NCBI GenBank assembly: GCA_964563155.1
Contig: CAZLVL010000015.1
Coordinates: 1-64,000, forward strand
Length of the DNA stretch: 64,000 nt
From: DUPQ01 sp964563155
GTDB lineage: Bacteria > Bacillota > Clostridia > DUPQ01
Reading direction: 5' to 3'
This document shows, piece by piece, positions 26,766 to 36,403 of the stretch. How positions within the stretch are numbered: the first letter of the stretch is position 1; every line of letters begins with the position of its first letter. The notes beneath the pieces are model-generated. The model saw only the letters and a program-made list of their open reading frames with translations, searched no databases and was not told the DNA's origin. The position numbers were made by a program, and so were the translations under genes.

Positions 26766-28712
26766 ATGAGTAAAAAAACACAAAAGAAAAAATCTACTTC
26801 AAGAAAAAAAAGTACAAGTAATAAATCCTTTAATAAAAGTCTTCTGAAAGTTTCAATGGTTATATTAATCATTGTGCTTGTTGCTCTAACAATTTATTTC
26901 ACCTTAGACTTTGCCCTTCACTTAGTAAATAATAAGAGGCCTCCTGCTAAAAATGATTACAAACAATTGAGTATGGCCATAGAACAAGATGATTATCCCA
27001 ATGCTAAATCTTACCATGATCAATTATTTGAAACTGAAAAGAACAATCCAGAGTTTTACGATTTTCTAAGTGAAGCTATGAACAGTAAACTTATAGCCTT
27101 GGTCAAAGGTTATTTGGTCCCTTCTTCGGACACCTATAGTATTTTTGAGTATTTTTCATCATATATAAGTGAAGAAGTTGTAAATACAACCGTTACAGAT
27201 TTATATATGTCCTATAAAACTCAAGATAAGGGTGATCTTGATTATGATACCTACAATCAATCCTTGCTATTATTAAATGACCTTCTAAAAAATACAGATT
27301 TCTTAGATTTGGTCATGATGTATGAAGAAAATGCCCTTATAATTAAAGAATCTAGAGATAATTTTAAAAATGCTGAAAAACTTGAACAAGATAAGGAGTT
27401 TTTAGATGCCTACTATAGCTATATCTTAGTTTCAAAAGAAGATGTCTTTTATTATGAAAAAGCACAAAACCAAGCAGTCTTACTTAAAGACCAGATAATT
27501 GATGAAATATTAAACGTGGCTAAAACCTTTGAATCTGAAGAAGATTATGAAAATGCCTATTACACAATAAGGTCTACTCCAGATATCTTTAAAGATGAAA
27601 AGAAGATTAGTGATTATTTAGAATATATAAGTGACCTTTTTGAAAAAGATCAAATTAAGAATCTAGTCCCCTACACTGGCATTGTCTACAATATGTTTTT
27701 CCATTCCCTTGCTCTAGATGCCAACAAGGCTTTTTCATCAGCCAGAGGAAAAGAATTGTTTGACATAATGGCTACAAGGTATGAATTTATTAGGACACTG
27801 GACTTATTGTATGAAAACAACTTTATACTTATTAGTCCCCATGATATCTATGATACATACATGGATAATGGTGTTGAACACTTGAGAATAAAAGAAGCCC
27901 TTTATCTTCCAGAAAACAAAAAGCCACTTATTATGTCTTTTGACAATATGGCTTGTACCCATTGGGCAGCTGGTTTTTGTAAAAAAATCCTTATAGATGA
28001 CCAAGGAAATCTTGCTTCTTTAGTGGTAGAAGATGGAGTTGAAAAGATAACCTATGATGGAGAACATGTTCTTATTCTAGAAGATTTTATAAATAAGCAT
28101 CCAGACTTTTCCTATAAGAATGCTAGAGCAACCATTGGAATGTCTGGCTATGAAAATATGTTTGGCCATGAAACAGCAAAGATTGATGGCCCAAACTACA
28201 AACAAGAGATTGAAAAAGCTAAAGCTGTAGCAGATAAACTAAAAGAAATGGGCTTTATCTTTGCAAACCACTCTTATTATCACTTTGCAAACTCAAGAGA
28301 TATTCCCTCCAAATACACTGATTTGGAATGGTTACAATATGACACTGAACTGTGGCACCAATATATTAGACCAGTTTTAGGTGATACAAACATTTACATT
28401 ACACCAGGTGGAAAAAACTACTCAGTAGCTAAGTATGTAGATGGAGATCGTAATGACCCAACCTATAACTATCTAGTTTCTCAAGGTTACCAATTAATTT
28501 TTAGTGTAGGCAGATCTCAAGCTTATACCAATAAGGTAATTGGAGTTGAAAATCCCAGATATTTTTATGGAACTTCTCTTTTTATGGATAGATACAACAT
28601 TGATGGCAAAAGCTTATATGTTACCACCACTACCTTAAAGGAAGTCTTTGGTTTTGACAGCCAATTAGTAATTGACCCTATAAGAGCTTCTTTTTCTTCC
28701 TTTATTAGTTAA
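26766..28712 (+). CDS. Membrane-anchored polysaccharide deacetylase-like protein
   Basis: This 648-residue protein has a Lys/Ser-rich cytoplasmic start, one transmembrane helix (about residues 28-52) and a long helical extracellular region (about 60-380). It ends with a NodB-type deacetylase domain. The catalytic-domain motif 1 is SFDN (Asp393-Asn394) instead of the usual FDD, so one metal-ligand Asp is Asn. Motif 2 is intact as HSYYH (His502, His506), and DTNIYITPGGKNY matches the later segment. It may act on cell-wall or capsule glycans, possibly weakly or with altered metal use. I start it at 26766 after AAGGGA. It is convergent with the radical SAM gene, overlapping by 4 bp. Confidence 0.82.
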   Translation: MSKKTQKKKSTSRKKSTSNKSFNKSLLKVSMVILIIVLVALTIYFTLDFALHLVNNKRPPAKNDYKQLSMAIEQDDYPNAKSYHDQLFETEKNNPEFYDFLSEAMNSKLIALVKGYLVPSSDTYSIFEYFSSYISEEVVNTTVTDLYMSYKTQDKGDLDYDTYNQSLLLLNDLLKNTDFLDLVMMYEENALIIKESRDNFKNAEKLEQDKEFLDAYYSYILVSKEDVFYYEKAQNQAVLLKDQIIDEILNVAKTFESEEDYENAYYTIRSTPDIFKDEKKISDYLEYISDLFEKDQIKNLVPYTGIVYNMFFHSLALDANKAFSSARGKELFDIMATRYEFIRTLDLLYENNFILISPHDIYDTYMDNGVEHLRIKEALYLPENKKPLIMSFDNMACTHWAAGFCKKILIDDQGNLASLVVEDGVEKITYDGEHVLILEDFINKHPDFSYKNARATIGMSGYENMFGHETAKIDGPNYKQEIEKAKAVADKLKEMGFIFANHSYYHFANSRDIPSKYTDLEWLQYDTELWHQYIRPVLGDTNIYITPGGKNYSVAKYVDGDRNDPTYNYLVSQGYQLIFSVGRSQAYTNKVIGVENPRYFYGTSLFMDRYNIDGKSLYVTTTTLKEVFGFDSQLVIDPIRASFSSFIS

Positions 28713-29590
28713 TAGATAGAAGATAATCTTTTATTAATACTACTTAGAACCTTTAATTTGTCACCGCTCCATTTAGGCTCAAAGAGCTTTTCTTTTAAGC
28801 AATCTCCTGTAAGCCTATGAATGACAATATCCTCCTCTATTATCTTTAAAGACTCAGCAACTGCTTCTACATAATCTTCAAATGTTATTATAGGGAAAGG
28901 ATTCTTATAATAATATTCTTGCATTTTAGAATCTTTTTCTATATACAATGAATGAATTTTGATACCCCATATTCCTTGTTTTTTTAAGTATTTAATGGTA
29001 TTGAAATAATCAGCTTTACTTTCAGAAGGTAGGCCAAATATAACGTGGGTAACCACCTTTATATTATTTTCTTTTAACTTCTCTAGGGCTTTTTCAAAAA
29101 TAGAATTGTCATATCCCCTATTTATTAATTTTGCAGTGTTCTCATTTGAGGTTTGAAAGCCTAATTCTAGCCATAAAAAAGTCTTCTCATTTATATCTTT
29201 TAATAAATCAATAACTTGGTCATCTAAACAATCTGGTCTAGTTGCAATAACAAGCCCTACAATTTTTTCATGCTTTAAAGCTTCTTGATATTTTTCTTTT
29301 AATATATCTACATCTGCATATGTATTGGTATAAGATTGAAAATATGCTAGGTATTTAGTATTTTCATTAGCTTTTTTAACTTTTTCTAGTCTTTTAATTT
29401 GCTCAATAATTTGATCTTCAATATTTAAATTTTTATATGCAAAATCTGAGGTTCCTTCTTCACAAAATAGACAGCCCTCATTATTTCCTTTAAGGTTTGG
29501 ACAAGAAAAGCCTCCATATACTGGAAGCTTTAGTATCTTGTCTTTAAACTTTTCTTTTAAATAAACTGATAAGGTCTTATACTTTTGCAT
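28709..29590 (-). CDS. Radical SAM protein, TIGR01212/YhcC-like
   Basis: This is a 293-residue radical SAM protein of the YhcC/YtqA type. Three cysteines lie in FSCPN and GCLFCEEG, the longer-than-usual Cx(n)CxxC spacing of this family. YFQSYTNTYADVD, IATRPDCL, ELGFQTSNENT and HVIFGLPSES match the Elp3-like core. Its reaction is not established. It follows clpE immediately. Confidence 0.88.
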   Translation of the reverse strand: MQKYKTLSVYLKEKFKDKILKLPVYGGFSCPNLKGNNEGCLFCEEGTSDFAYKNLNIEDQIIEQIKRLEKVKKANENTKYLAYFQSYTNTYADVDILKEKYQEALKHEKIVGLVIATRPDCLDDQVIDLLKDINEKTFLWLELGFQTSNENTAKLINRGYDNSIFEKALEKLKENNIKVVTHVIFGLPSESKADYFNTIKYLKKQGIWGIKIHSLYIEKDSKMQEYYYKNPFPIITFEDYVEAVAESLKIIEEDIVIHRLTGDCLKEKLFEPKWSGDKLKVLSSINKRLSSIY

Positions 29591-31816
29591 TTAAATTGCT
29601 TCATAGTCTAGGTTACCATCTTTTAGTGAGATCATAACCATCATATTATCCTTCAGCTCATCTTTAATATACATCTCTGACAAGACATCTTCGATGTTTG
29701 TCTGAATTTGTCTTCTTAAGGGTCTTGCACCAAACTTATCATCATAAGTGTCACCAATTATATGGTGTAGGGCTTCATCACTAACCTTTAGAAGAATGTT
29801 CTTTTCTTTTAAATCTACCTTGTATTCTTCAATCATCAATTTGCCAATTTCAAAAATGTCGTCGCTGGTCAAAGAGCTAAATACAACAACATCATCAACT
29901 CTGTTTAAAAACTCAGGTCTAAAGATATCCTTTAAGGAATCTTTAACCCTACCTGATTGATCTTCCTTTTCTTGCACATAGCCAAAGCCAGTGTTCTTAA
30001 AGGATGTACCAGCATTTGAAGTCATTATTATTATGGTATTTTCAAATTGTACTACTCTACCCTTACTATCAGTCAGTCTTCCGTCTTCTAAAATCTGTAA
30101 TAAAATATTAAAGACATCTGGATGAGCCTTTTCAATTTCATCAAATAGCAATAAACTATATGGATTTCTTCTAACTTTTTCGGTTAACTGACCTGTTTCA
30201 TCATAACCTATATAGCCTGGAGGTGAACCAATTAGTTTGGATACAGAATGCTTTTCCATATACTCACTCATATCTAGCCTAATCATGGCATTTTCATCCA
30301 AGAATAATTCTTGAGCTAGTATTTTGGCTAAATGAGTTTTTCCAACTCCAGAAGGACCTACAAATATGAAGGAAGCTGGTCTCTTTTTAACCTTAATACC
30401 AGATCTTGCCCTTCTTACAGCCTTTGATACCACATCAATTGCTGTTTGTTGGCCAATCATTTTTGTTCTGATTTTATCTTCCAAGTTTAAAAGAGCAGTA
30501 GATTCTACCTGAGTAATTCTACTTACAGGAACCTTAGTCCACATTTCAACTACTGCAGCAACATCATGGATTGTAACTTCTTTTCTAGGAGTTATTTCCT
30601 CTAATGAGTTTATTTCCTCTCTTAGTCTGCATTCATTTTCTTTTAGTTCAGCAGCTCTTTTGTAATCATCTATGGAGTCTGCTAGGGCAGCTGTTTCCTT
30701 TTCATCAAGAATTTCGTCTAATTCATTTTTCTTCAATTGCAAATGAACCAAAGAATCATTGCTTAAGTTAGCTCTAGATGCAGCTTCATCAATTATATCA
30801 ATAGCCTTATCTGGTAAAAATCTATCAGTAATGTATCTTTCTGAAAGAATAGCAGCTTGTTCAATAGCTTCATTGGTAAAGGTAACATAGTGGTAACTTT
30901 CATAGTATTTTTTAATACCATGTAAAATTTCAATGGTTTCACTAACACTAGGTTCATCTACGTTTACAGGTTGAAACCTTCTTTCCAAAGCAGAATCTTT
31001 TTCTATGTGTTTTCTATATTCATCAATGGTGGTTGCACCAATAATCTGGATTTCCCCTCTAGATAGGGCAGGTTTTAAAATGTTAGCTGCATTCATACCA
31101 CCTTCAGCATCACCTGCTGAGATAATATTGTGCACTTCGTCTATAACCAGAATGATATTTTGGAGCTTTTTAACTTCATTGATGATGTTTCTCATCCTAG
31201 ACTCAAATTGTCCTCTAAATTGAGTTCCAGCCACAATTCCAGTCATATCTAGAAGATAGACTTCCTTGTTTAATAATTTTGCAGGAACTTCTTGATTTAC
31301 AATCTTTTGGGCCAATCCTTCAGCTATAGCTGTTTTACCAACACCAGCTTCACCAATTAGACAAGGATTATTCTTTTGCCTTCTATTGATGATTTGCACC
31401 ATTCTATCAATTTCTTTTTCTCTGCCAATAATATTATCAATTTTGCCTTCAATAGCCTTTTGATTCAAATTAATGCCAAAAGAGTCCAGAAACTTCTTCT
31501 TTTCGATTTTTGGATTTTCCTTTGTCTGGGTCTTCTTTTTAGGATCCTTGTTTTGTGCCAAAAAGTTTTCATGGAACTTATTTGGAACAGCCATATCATC
31601 AAAGTCTAAATTTTGTAAATATTCTCCCATCTGATTATTTATATTATTTAATTCCTGATCAGTTAGACCAGATTCTTTTATCAAATTATCAATTGGGGAG
31701 ATGCCTGCTTTTCTAGCGCATGAGATACAATATCCAACTTGAGTATGTTGTTCATTTTGTATTTTTGTTACGAATATAACTGCTATATTCTTTTTGCAAA
31801 TATCACAAGTTTTCAT
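29591..31816 (-). CDS. clpE: Clp ATPase with N-terminal zinc finger, ClpE-type
   Basis: This 741-residue Hsp100 ATPase unfolds proteins, probably for ClpP. It has an N-terminal four-cysteine finger (CDIC ... CISC), as in ClpE, and lacks the double Clp_N repeat of ClpC. The two AAA modules follow: [15 protein letters not shown] with VIDEVHNI, then [15 protein letters not shown] with [15 protein letters not shown] coiled middle segment lies at about 375-420. The ATG at 31816 follows GGAGAG; the upstream alternative would begin before that site. A direct repeat (31865-31883) lies just upstream and may be its operator. Confidence 0.92.
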   Translation of the reverse strand: MKTCDICKKNIAVIFVTKIQNEQHTQVGYCISCARKAGISPIDNLIKESGLTDQELNNINNQMGEYLQNLDFDDMAVPNKFHENFLAQNKDPKKKTQTKENPKIEKKKFLDSFGINLNQKAIEGKIDNIIGREKEIDRMVQIINRRQKNNPCLIGEAGVGKTAIAEGLAQKIVNQEVPAKLLNKEVYLLDMTGIVAGTQFRGQFESRMRNIINEVKKLQNIILVIDEVHNIISAGDAEGGMNAANILKPALSRGEIQIIGATTIDEYRKHIEKDSALERRFQPVNVDEPSVSETIEILHGIKKYYESYHYVTFTNEAIEQAAILSERYITDRFLPDKAIDIIDEAASRANLSNDSLVHLQLKKNELDEILDEKETAALADSIDDYKRAAELKENECRLREEINSLEEITPRKEVTIHDVAAVVEMWTKVPVSRITQVESTALLNLEDKIRTKMIGQQTAIDVVSKAVRRARSGIKVKKRPASFIFVGPSGVGKTHLAKILAQELFLDENAMIRLDMSEYMEKHSVSKLIGSPPGYIGYDETGQLTEKVRRNPYSLLLFDEIEKAHPDVFNILLQILEDGRLTDSKGRVVQFENTIIIMTSNAGTSFKNTGFGYVQEKEDQSGRVKDSLKDIFRPEFLNRVDDVVVFSSLTSDDIFEIGKLMIEEYKVDLKEKNILLKVSDEALHHIIGDTYDDKFGARPLRRQIQTNIEDVLSEMYIKDELKDNMMVMISLKDGNLDYEAI

Positions 31817-31864
31817 ATCTTGCTCTCCTTTCAATATCTTCAGTTTACTACATTCTATCATTAG

Positions 31865-31883
31865 TATGTGAAGTTTATGTGAA
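31865..31883. promoter_or_regulatory. Tandem octamer repeat upstream of clpE
   Basis: TATGTGAA occurs at 31865-31872 and 31876-31883, separated by GTT, between the uvrA stop and the clpE start. CtsR operators of clp genes are also direct repeats with 3-bp gaps, but with the heptad RGTCAAA, which this does not match. It is a candidate operator. Confidence 0.4.
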
Positions 31884-31893
31884 TATACTTTTT

Positions 31894-34719
31894 TTACTTT
31901 AGATAATCTTTTAGTGATTTACCAGTATAAGAATTAGGATTATTCATTATTTCTTTAACTGGACCTGTGGCGACTAAAGTTCCACCTAAGTCTCCTCCTT
32001 CAGGGCCTAGATCGATTATATAGTCTGCACATTTAATTACATCTAGATTATGTTCTATTATTACTACAGTGTTTCCGCCCTCAATAAGGCGATTTATAAT
32101 TAAAAGAAGTCTTTTTACATCATCGATATGAAGTCCAGTTGTTGGCTCATCTAAAATATACATAGTTTTTCCTGTACTTCTTTTTGATAGCTCAAAAGCT
32201 AGTTTTACCCTTTGAGCTTCCCCACCTGATAAGGTGGTAGAAGATTGGCCAACCTTAATATAGCCTAAGCCAACATCTAATAACATTTTCATCTTGTTTT
32301 CAATTTGAGGAATGTTTTCAAAAAAGTAGAAAGCTTCTTCGATTGTCATATCCAAAATATCTGAAATATTTTTCCCATTATATTTAATTTCTAGGGTTTC
32401 TTTATTGTATCTTTTTCCTTTACATACTTCACATGGAACATAGACATCAGGCAAAAAGTGCATTTCAATTTTCTTAATTCCATCACCATTGCAAGATTCA
32501 CATCTACCACCTTTTAGATTAAAGCTAAACCTTCCTTTTTTATAGCCTCTAGCCTTTGCCTCTTTAGTCATGGAAAAAATATCTCTAATTCCATCAAAGA
32601 CACCTACATAAGTAGCAGGATTTGATCTTGGGGTTCTTCCAATTGGAGATTGGTCAATGTTTATAACTTTATCTAAATAGTTCATGCCTTCAATGGCTTT
32701 ATGTTTACCTGCTTTAATTCTTTTTCCATTTAAAACAAAGGCTAACTCTTTGTATAAAATTTCATTGATTAATGAACTTTTACCAGAGCCAGAAACTCCA
32801 GTGACACAGGTGTACAAGCCTAAAGGAATAGAAACATCAATATTTTTTAAGTTGTTTTGTTCAGCTCCTAAAATCTTTAAAAATCTACCGTCATCTTCTC
32901 TAGGCTTATCTGGCATATCAATACGTAGTTCTTTTGAGAAGTATTTTCCAGTAATGGATTCTTTTGATTTTATAAGGTCCTCTACCTTTCCTTGGGCAAC
33001 TACCCTTCCACCATGAATACCTGCTCCAGGTCCAATATCAATTATATGGTCAGCCTGCTCAATTGTTTCCATGTCATGCTCAACAACAATAAGGGTATTT
33101 CCTAAATCTCTCATGTTTTTTAAGGCATTTAAAAGTTTTGCATTATCCTTTTGATGTAAGCCAATGCTAGGTTCATCTAAAATGTATATAACTCCAGTTA
33201 AGCCAGAACCAATTTGTGTGGCTAATCTAATTCTTTGGGCTTCTCCACCAGACAAGGTACCTGCAGTTCTACTAAGTGTTAAATAATCTAGACCTACATC
33301 TATTAGAAACTTTAATCTGATTTTGATTTCCTTTAAAAGTACTGCAGATATTTGCATCTGCATTTCACTTAAACTTATATTTTCAAAAAAAGCCAAGGAT
33401 TCTTTAATTGCAAAGTCTGTTACATCAAAGATATTTAGGTTGTTTATGGTAACAGCTAGTACTTCAGGCTTTAATCTTTTACCATCACATTTAGGACAAG
33501 CTGAGTCGCTCATAAAACCTTCGTAATAGGAACGCATATAAGATAAAGAGGTTTCTTTATAGCGTCTTTCTACCATGGCTAATAAACCTTCAAAGGGTTC
33601 TGACACTATGGTCTGGCTTCTTCTTTTTCTTGTCTTAATTGTTATACTAGAATCATTAGTGCCATGCAAGATAATGTCTTGTAGTTCATCTGGTAGGTCT
33701 TTAAAGGCTAGTTTAGGGTCAGAGTCATATCTTTTAGCAAGATTTAGATAAAGATTGTATAAAACACTACCTTCGTCAAAGGATAAGCCAGCAACTACAA
33801 CAGCTTCATTCAACAAAGAAAGAGACTTATCTGGAATAATCAAGTTTTCATCTGCTTTTAATAGAATTCCTAGACCAGAACATCTTTCACAGGCTCCAAA
33901 GGGACTATTAAAAGAAAACATTCTAGGAGTTAAATCCTCTATACTTATGGAACAATGGGGACATGCTAATTTTGATGAAAACAAGATATCTTCTTGTAAA
34001 TCTTTGTTAATTAATACAAGTCCATCTCCTTCAGTTAAAGCAATCTCAACAGATTCTGTTAACCTTTTTCTAATATTATCTCTTATAATCAAACGGTCTA
34101 TAACTATAGTAATATCATGTCTCTTGTTCTTATCTAAATCAATAGTATCCTCAGTTATGTCATACAAAACTTCATCAATTATTAGTCTTGTGTAACCACT
34201 TTTTAAAATATTGTCTATTAGACTTTTAAATTCTCCCTTTTTTCTTTTTACCACAGGAGCTAGAACCATGATTTTAGTGCCTTCAGGAAATTCTAAAATC
34301 TTATCTATTATCTGGTCAATAGACTGGGAACTAATTTCTCTTCCACAAATATGACAATGAGGTATACCGATTCTGGCATACAAGAGTCTTAAGTAGTCAT
34401 ATATTTCCGTAATAGTTCCCACAGTAGACCTAGGATTGTGGGAGGTTGTCTTTTGATCTATGGATATTGATGGAGACAAACCTTCAATAAATTCTACATC
34501 AGGCTTGTTCATTAAGCCTAAAAATTGGCGAGCATAAGAAGATAGACTCTCTACATACCTTCTTTGGCCTTCTGCATATATGGTATCAAAGGCTAAAGTT
34601 GTCTTCCCAGATCCAGAGATCCCTGTCATTACAACAAGTTTTTCTTTAGGAATGTAAAGGTCTATGTTTTTTAAATTGTTTTCTTTTGCTCCTTTTATAT
34701 AAATGTATTTTTTATTCAT
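31894..34719 (-). CDS. uvrA: Excinuclease ABC subunit A
   Basis: UvrA recognises bulky DNA damage and loads UvrB. At 941 residues it is normal, with two ABC modules: GISGSGKTTLAFDT and a signature LSGGEAQRIRLA in the first, GVSGSGKSSLINEIL and LSGGEAQRVKLAFEL in the second. Both zinc modules are present (CPHCSISIEDLTPRMFSFNSP and GRCESCNGDGIKKIEMHFLPD regions). It begins 6 bp after guaB, so the two are very likely co-transcribed, an unusual pairing; uvrB is not adjacent. Confidence 0.97.
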   Translation of the reverse strand: MNKKYIYIKGAKENNLKNIDLYIPKEKLVVMTGISGSGKTTLAFDTIYAEGQRRYVESLSSYARQFLGLMNKPDVEFIEGLSPSISIDQKTTSHNPRSTVGTITEIYDYLRLLYARIGIPHCHICGREISSQSIDQIIDKILEFPEGTKIMVLAPVVKRKKGEFKSLIDNILKSGYTRLIIDEVLYDITEDTIDLDKNKRHDITIVIDRLIIRDNIRKRLTESVEIALTEGDGLVLINKDLQEDILFSSKLACPHCSISIEDLTPRMFSFNSPFGACERCSGLGILLKADENLIIPDKSLSLLNEAVVVAGLSFDEGSVLYNLYLNLAKRYDSDPKLAFKDLPDELQDIILHGTNDSSITIKTRKRRSQTIVSEPFEGLLAMVERRYKETSLSYMRSYYEGFMSDSACPKCDGKRLKPEVLAVTINNLNIFDVTDFAIKESLAFFENISLSEMQMQISAVLLKEIKIRLKFLIDVGLDYLTLSRTAGTLSGGEAQRIRLATQIGSGLTGVIYILDEPSIGLHQKDNAKLLNALKNMRDLGNTLIVVEHDMETIEQADHIIDIGPGAGIHGGRVVAQGKVEDLIKSKESITGKYFSKELRIDMPDKPREDDGRFLKILGAEQNNLKNIDVSIPLGLYTCVTGVSGSGKSSLINEILYKELAFVLNGKRIKAGKHKAIEGMNYLDKVINIDQSPIGRTPRSNPATYVGVFDGIRDIFSMTKEAKARGYKKGRFSFNLKGGRCESCNGDGIKKIEMHFLPDVYVPCEVCKGKRYNKETLEIKYNGKNISDILDMTIEEAFYFFENIPQIENKMKMLLDVGLGYIKVGQSSTTLSGGEAQRVKLAFELSKRSTGKTMYILDEPTTGLHIDDVKRLLLIINRLIEGGNTVVIIEHNLDVIKCADYIIDLGPEGGDLGGTLVATGPVKEIMNNPNSYTGKSLKDYLK

Positions 34720-34725
34720 TATTAC

Positions 34726-36225
34726 CTAAAAATCTGATTTTTCTTTTAGAATAACGTCATGAGCTCCACCTTCTACAATACTTGTAGATGAAACCTCTGT
34801 TATTCTAGCCTTTTGGTGCAACTCTTCAATGCTTCTAGATCCACAAGAAGACATGGTATTTTTAATTTTAGCTAGGGTTACATTTAAGTTATCAGCTAAT
34901 TTCCCAGCATAAGGTACATAACTATCTACCCCTTCTTCAAATTTAGCTTCAGCACTAGGTCCTACATCATATCTTTGCCAATTTCTAGCTCTTTCAGAAC
35001 CTTCTCCCCAGTACTCTTTAACATAGTTATTACCAAGTTTTATTACCTTTGTTGGTGATTCATCAAATCTAGCAAAGTATCTACCCATCATTACAAAATC
35101 GGCGCCCATAGCTAAGGCCAAGGTTATATGGTAGTCATAAACAATTCCACCATCAGAACAAATGGGAATATATATTCCATTTTTTTCAAAGTATTCATCC
35201 CTTGCTTTAACAGTTTCTATAACCGCTGATGCTTGTCCTCTACCTATTCCTTTTTGTTCTCTAGTGATACATATACTTCCACCACCTATACCAACTTTAA
35301 TAAAGTCTGCTCCTGCATCTGCCAAATACTTGAATCCTTCTGCATCTACAACATTTCCAGCTCCTACTAGTACCTTTCCATCATATTTTTCTTTAACAAA
35401 CTTGATGGTATCATGCTGCCATTCACTGTATCCATCAGATGAGTCAATACATAATATGTCTGCACCTGCTTCAACTAAGGCTGGAACTCTTTCTTTAAAG
35501 TCATGGGTGTTTATTCCTGCTCCACACATGTATCTTTTTTCTTTATCTAAAAGCTCTGTGGGATTTTCCTTATGTTCATCATAGTCTTTTCTAAAAACTA
35601 AATATTTCAAGTGTCCATTATCATCAATTATGGGTAAACTGTTTAGTTTATGATCCCAAATAATATCATTGGCTTCTTTTAAGGTAATACCTAATTTGCC
35701 TGTAACAAGTTTTTCAAAAGGAGTCATAAACTCACTAACTAATTTGTCTGGGCTATCACGAGAAACCCTATAATCTCTGCTGGTAACAATTCCTAGTAAT
35801 TTACCTTCGCTTGTTCCATCATGGGTTATGGGAACAGTTGAGTGACCGGATTTAGCTTTAAGAGCTAAAATATCCTTTAGGGTATGGTCTTTTGTTAGAT
35901 TAGAGTCAGATACAACAAATCCAGCCTTGAATTTCTTTACCTTTCTAACCATTTCAGCTTGACCTTCTATTGATTGAGAAGAAAAGATAAAACTCAAGCC
36001 CCCTCTTTTTGCTAAAGCAATTGCTAAAGTATCATTGGAAACAGACTGCATTATTGCAGATGTAAAAGGTACATTAAGATTAATTGCTGATTCTTCACCT
36101 TTTTTATATCTTACCAAAGGAGTTCTTAAATTGATGTTATCTGGATAACAATCCTTTGTAGTTAAGTTGGGAATAAGTAAATATTCGCTAAAAGTTTTGG
36201 ATAATTCATTGTATATTTTTGCCAT
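34726..36225 (-). CDS. guaB: IMP dehydrogenase
   Basis: GuaB oxidises IMP to XMP, the committing step to GTP. The 499-residue enzyme has the barrel with an inserted CBS pair (about 100-230; [22 protein letters not shown]), the IMP loop [17 protein letters not shown] with the catalytic Cys, [27 protein letters not shown], and the flap region with [16 protein letters not shown]. This variant active-site loop is the type I know from Clostridia and differs from the common GPGSICTTR. It starts at 36225 after AGAGGTGA. It has its own promoter (36250-36278) with a palindrome upstream. Confidence 0.95.
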   Translation of the reverse strand: MAKIYNELSKTFSEYLLIPNLTTKDCYPDNINLRTPLVRYKKGEESAINLNVPFTSAIMQSVSNDTLAIALAKRGGLSFIFSSQSIEGQAEMVRKVKKFKAGFVVSDSNLTKDHTLKDILALKAKSGHSTVPITHDGTSEGKLLGIVTSRDYRVSRDSPDKLVSEFMTPFEKLVTGKLGITLKEANDIIWDHKLNSLPIIDDNGHLKYLVFRKDYDEHKENPTELLDKEKRYMCGAGINTHDFKERVPALVEAGADILCIDSSDGYSEWQHDTIKFVKEKYDGKVLVGAGNVVDAEGFKYLADAGADFIKVGIGGGSICITREQKGIGRGQASAVIETVKARDEYFEKNGIYIPICSDGGIVYDYHITLALAMGADFVMMGRYFARFDESPTKVIKLGNNYVKEYWGEGSERARNWQRYDVGPSAEAKFEEGVDSYVPYAGKLADNLNVTLAKIKNTMSSCGSRSIEELHQKARITEVSSTSIVEGGAHDVILKEKSDF

Positions 36226-36249
36226 TTTATCACCTCTTAAATTCATTCA

Positions 36250-36278
36250 ATAATACTATTATTTATTTACAAAGTCAA
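36250..36278 (-). promoter_or_regulatory. Promoter of guaB-uvrA
   Basis: On the minus strand TTGACT (36273-36278) and TATTAT (36250-36255) are 17 bp apart. Confidence 0.6.
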
Positions 36279-36294
36279 ACAATATTCCATTTGT

Positions 36295-36309
36295 AAGTTG
36301 CTGCAACTT
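36295..36309. promoter_or_regulatory. 15-bp palindrome upstream of guaB
   Basis: AAGTTGC-T-GCAACTT is a perfect inverted repeat 16 bp upstream of the guaB -35 element. Arms are GC-richer than the surroundings and no T tract follows, so an operator is more likely than a terminator. Confidence 0.5.
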
Positions 36310-36403
36310 TCATTTATATTATATATTTTTAAAATTTTCTTCCTAATCTTTACTGATTTTTTAGTATTTTCAGCACATTACATTTTATTTAATAATCAAA
36401 ATA

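Noticed and set aside
31817..31893. CtsR operator at clpE
   Set aside because: No RGTCAAA heptads; only the different octamer repeat was found.
33755..34195. 146-codon plus-strand frame opposite uvrA
   Set aside because: Antisense of a conserved gene with no promoter or ribosome site.
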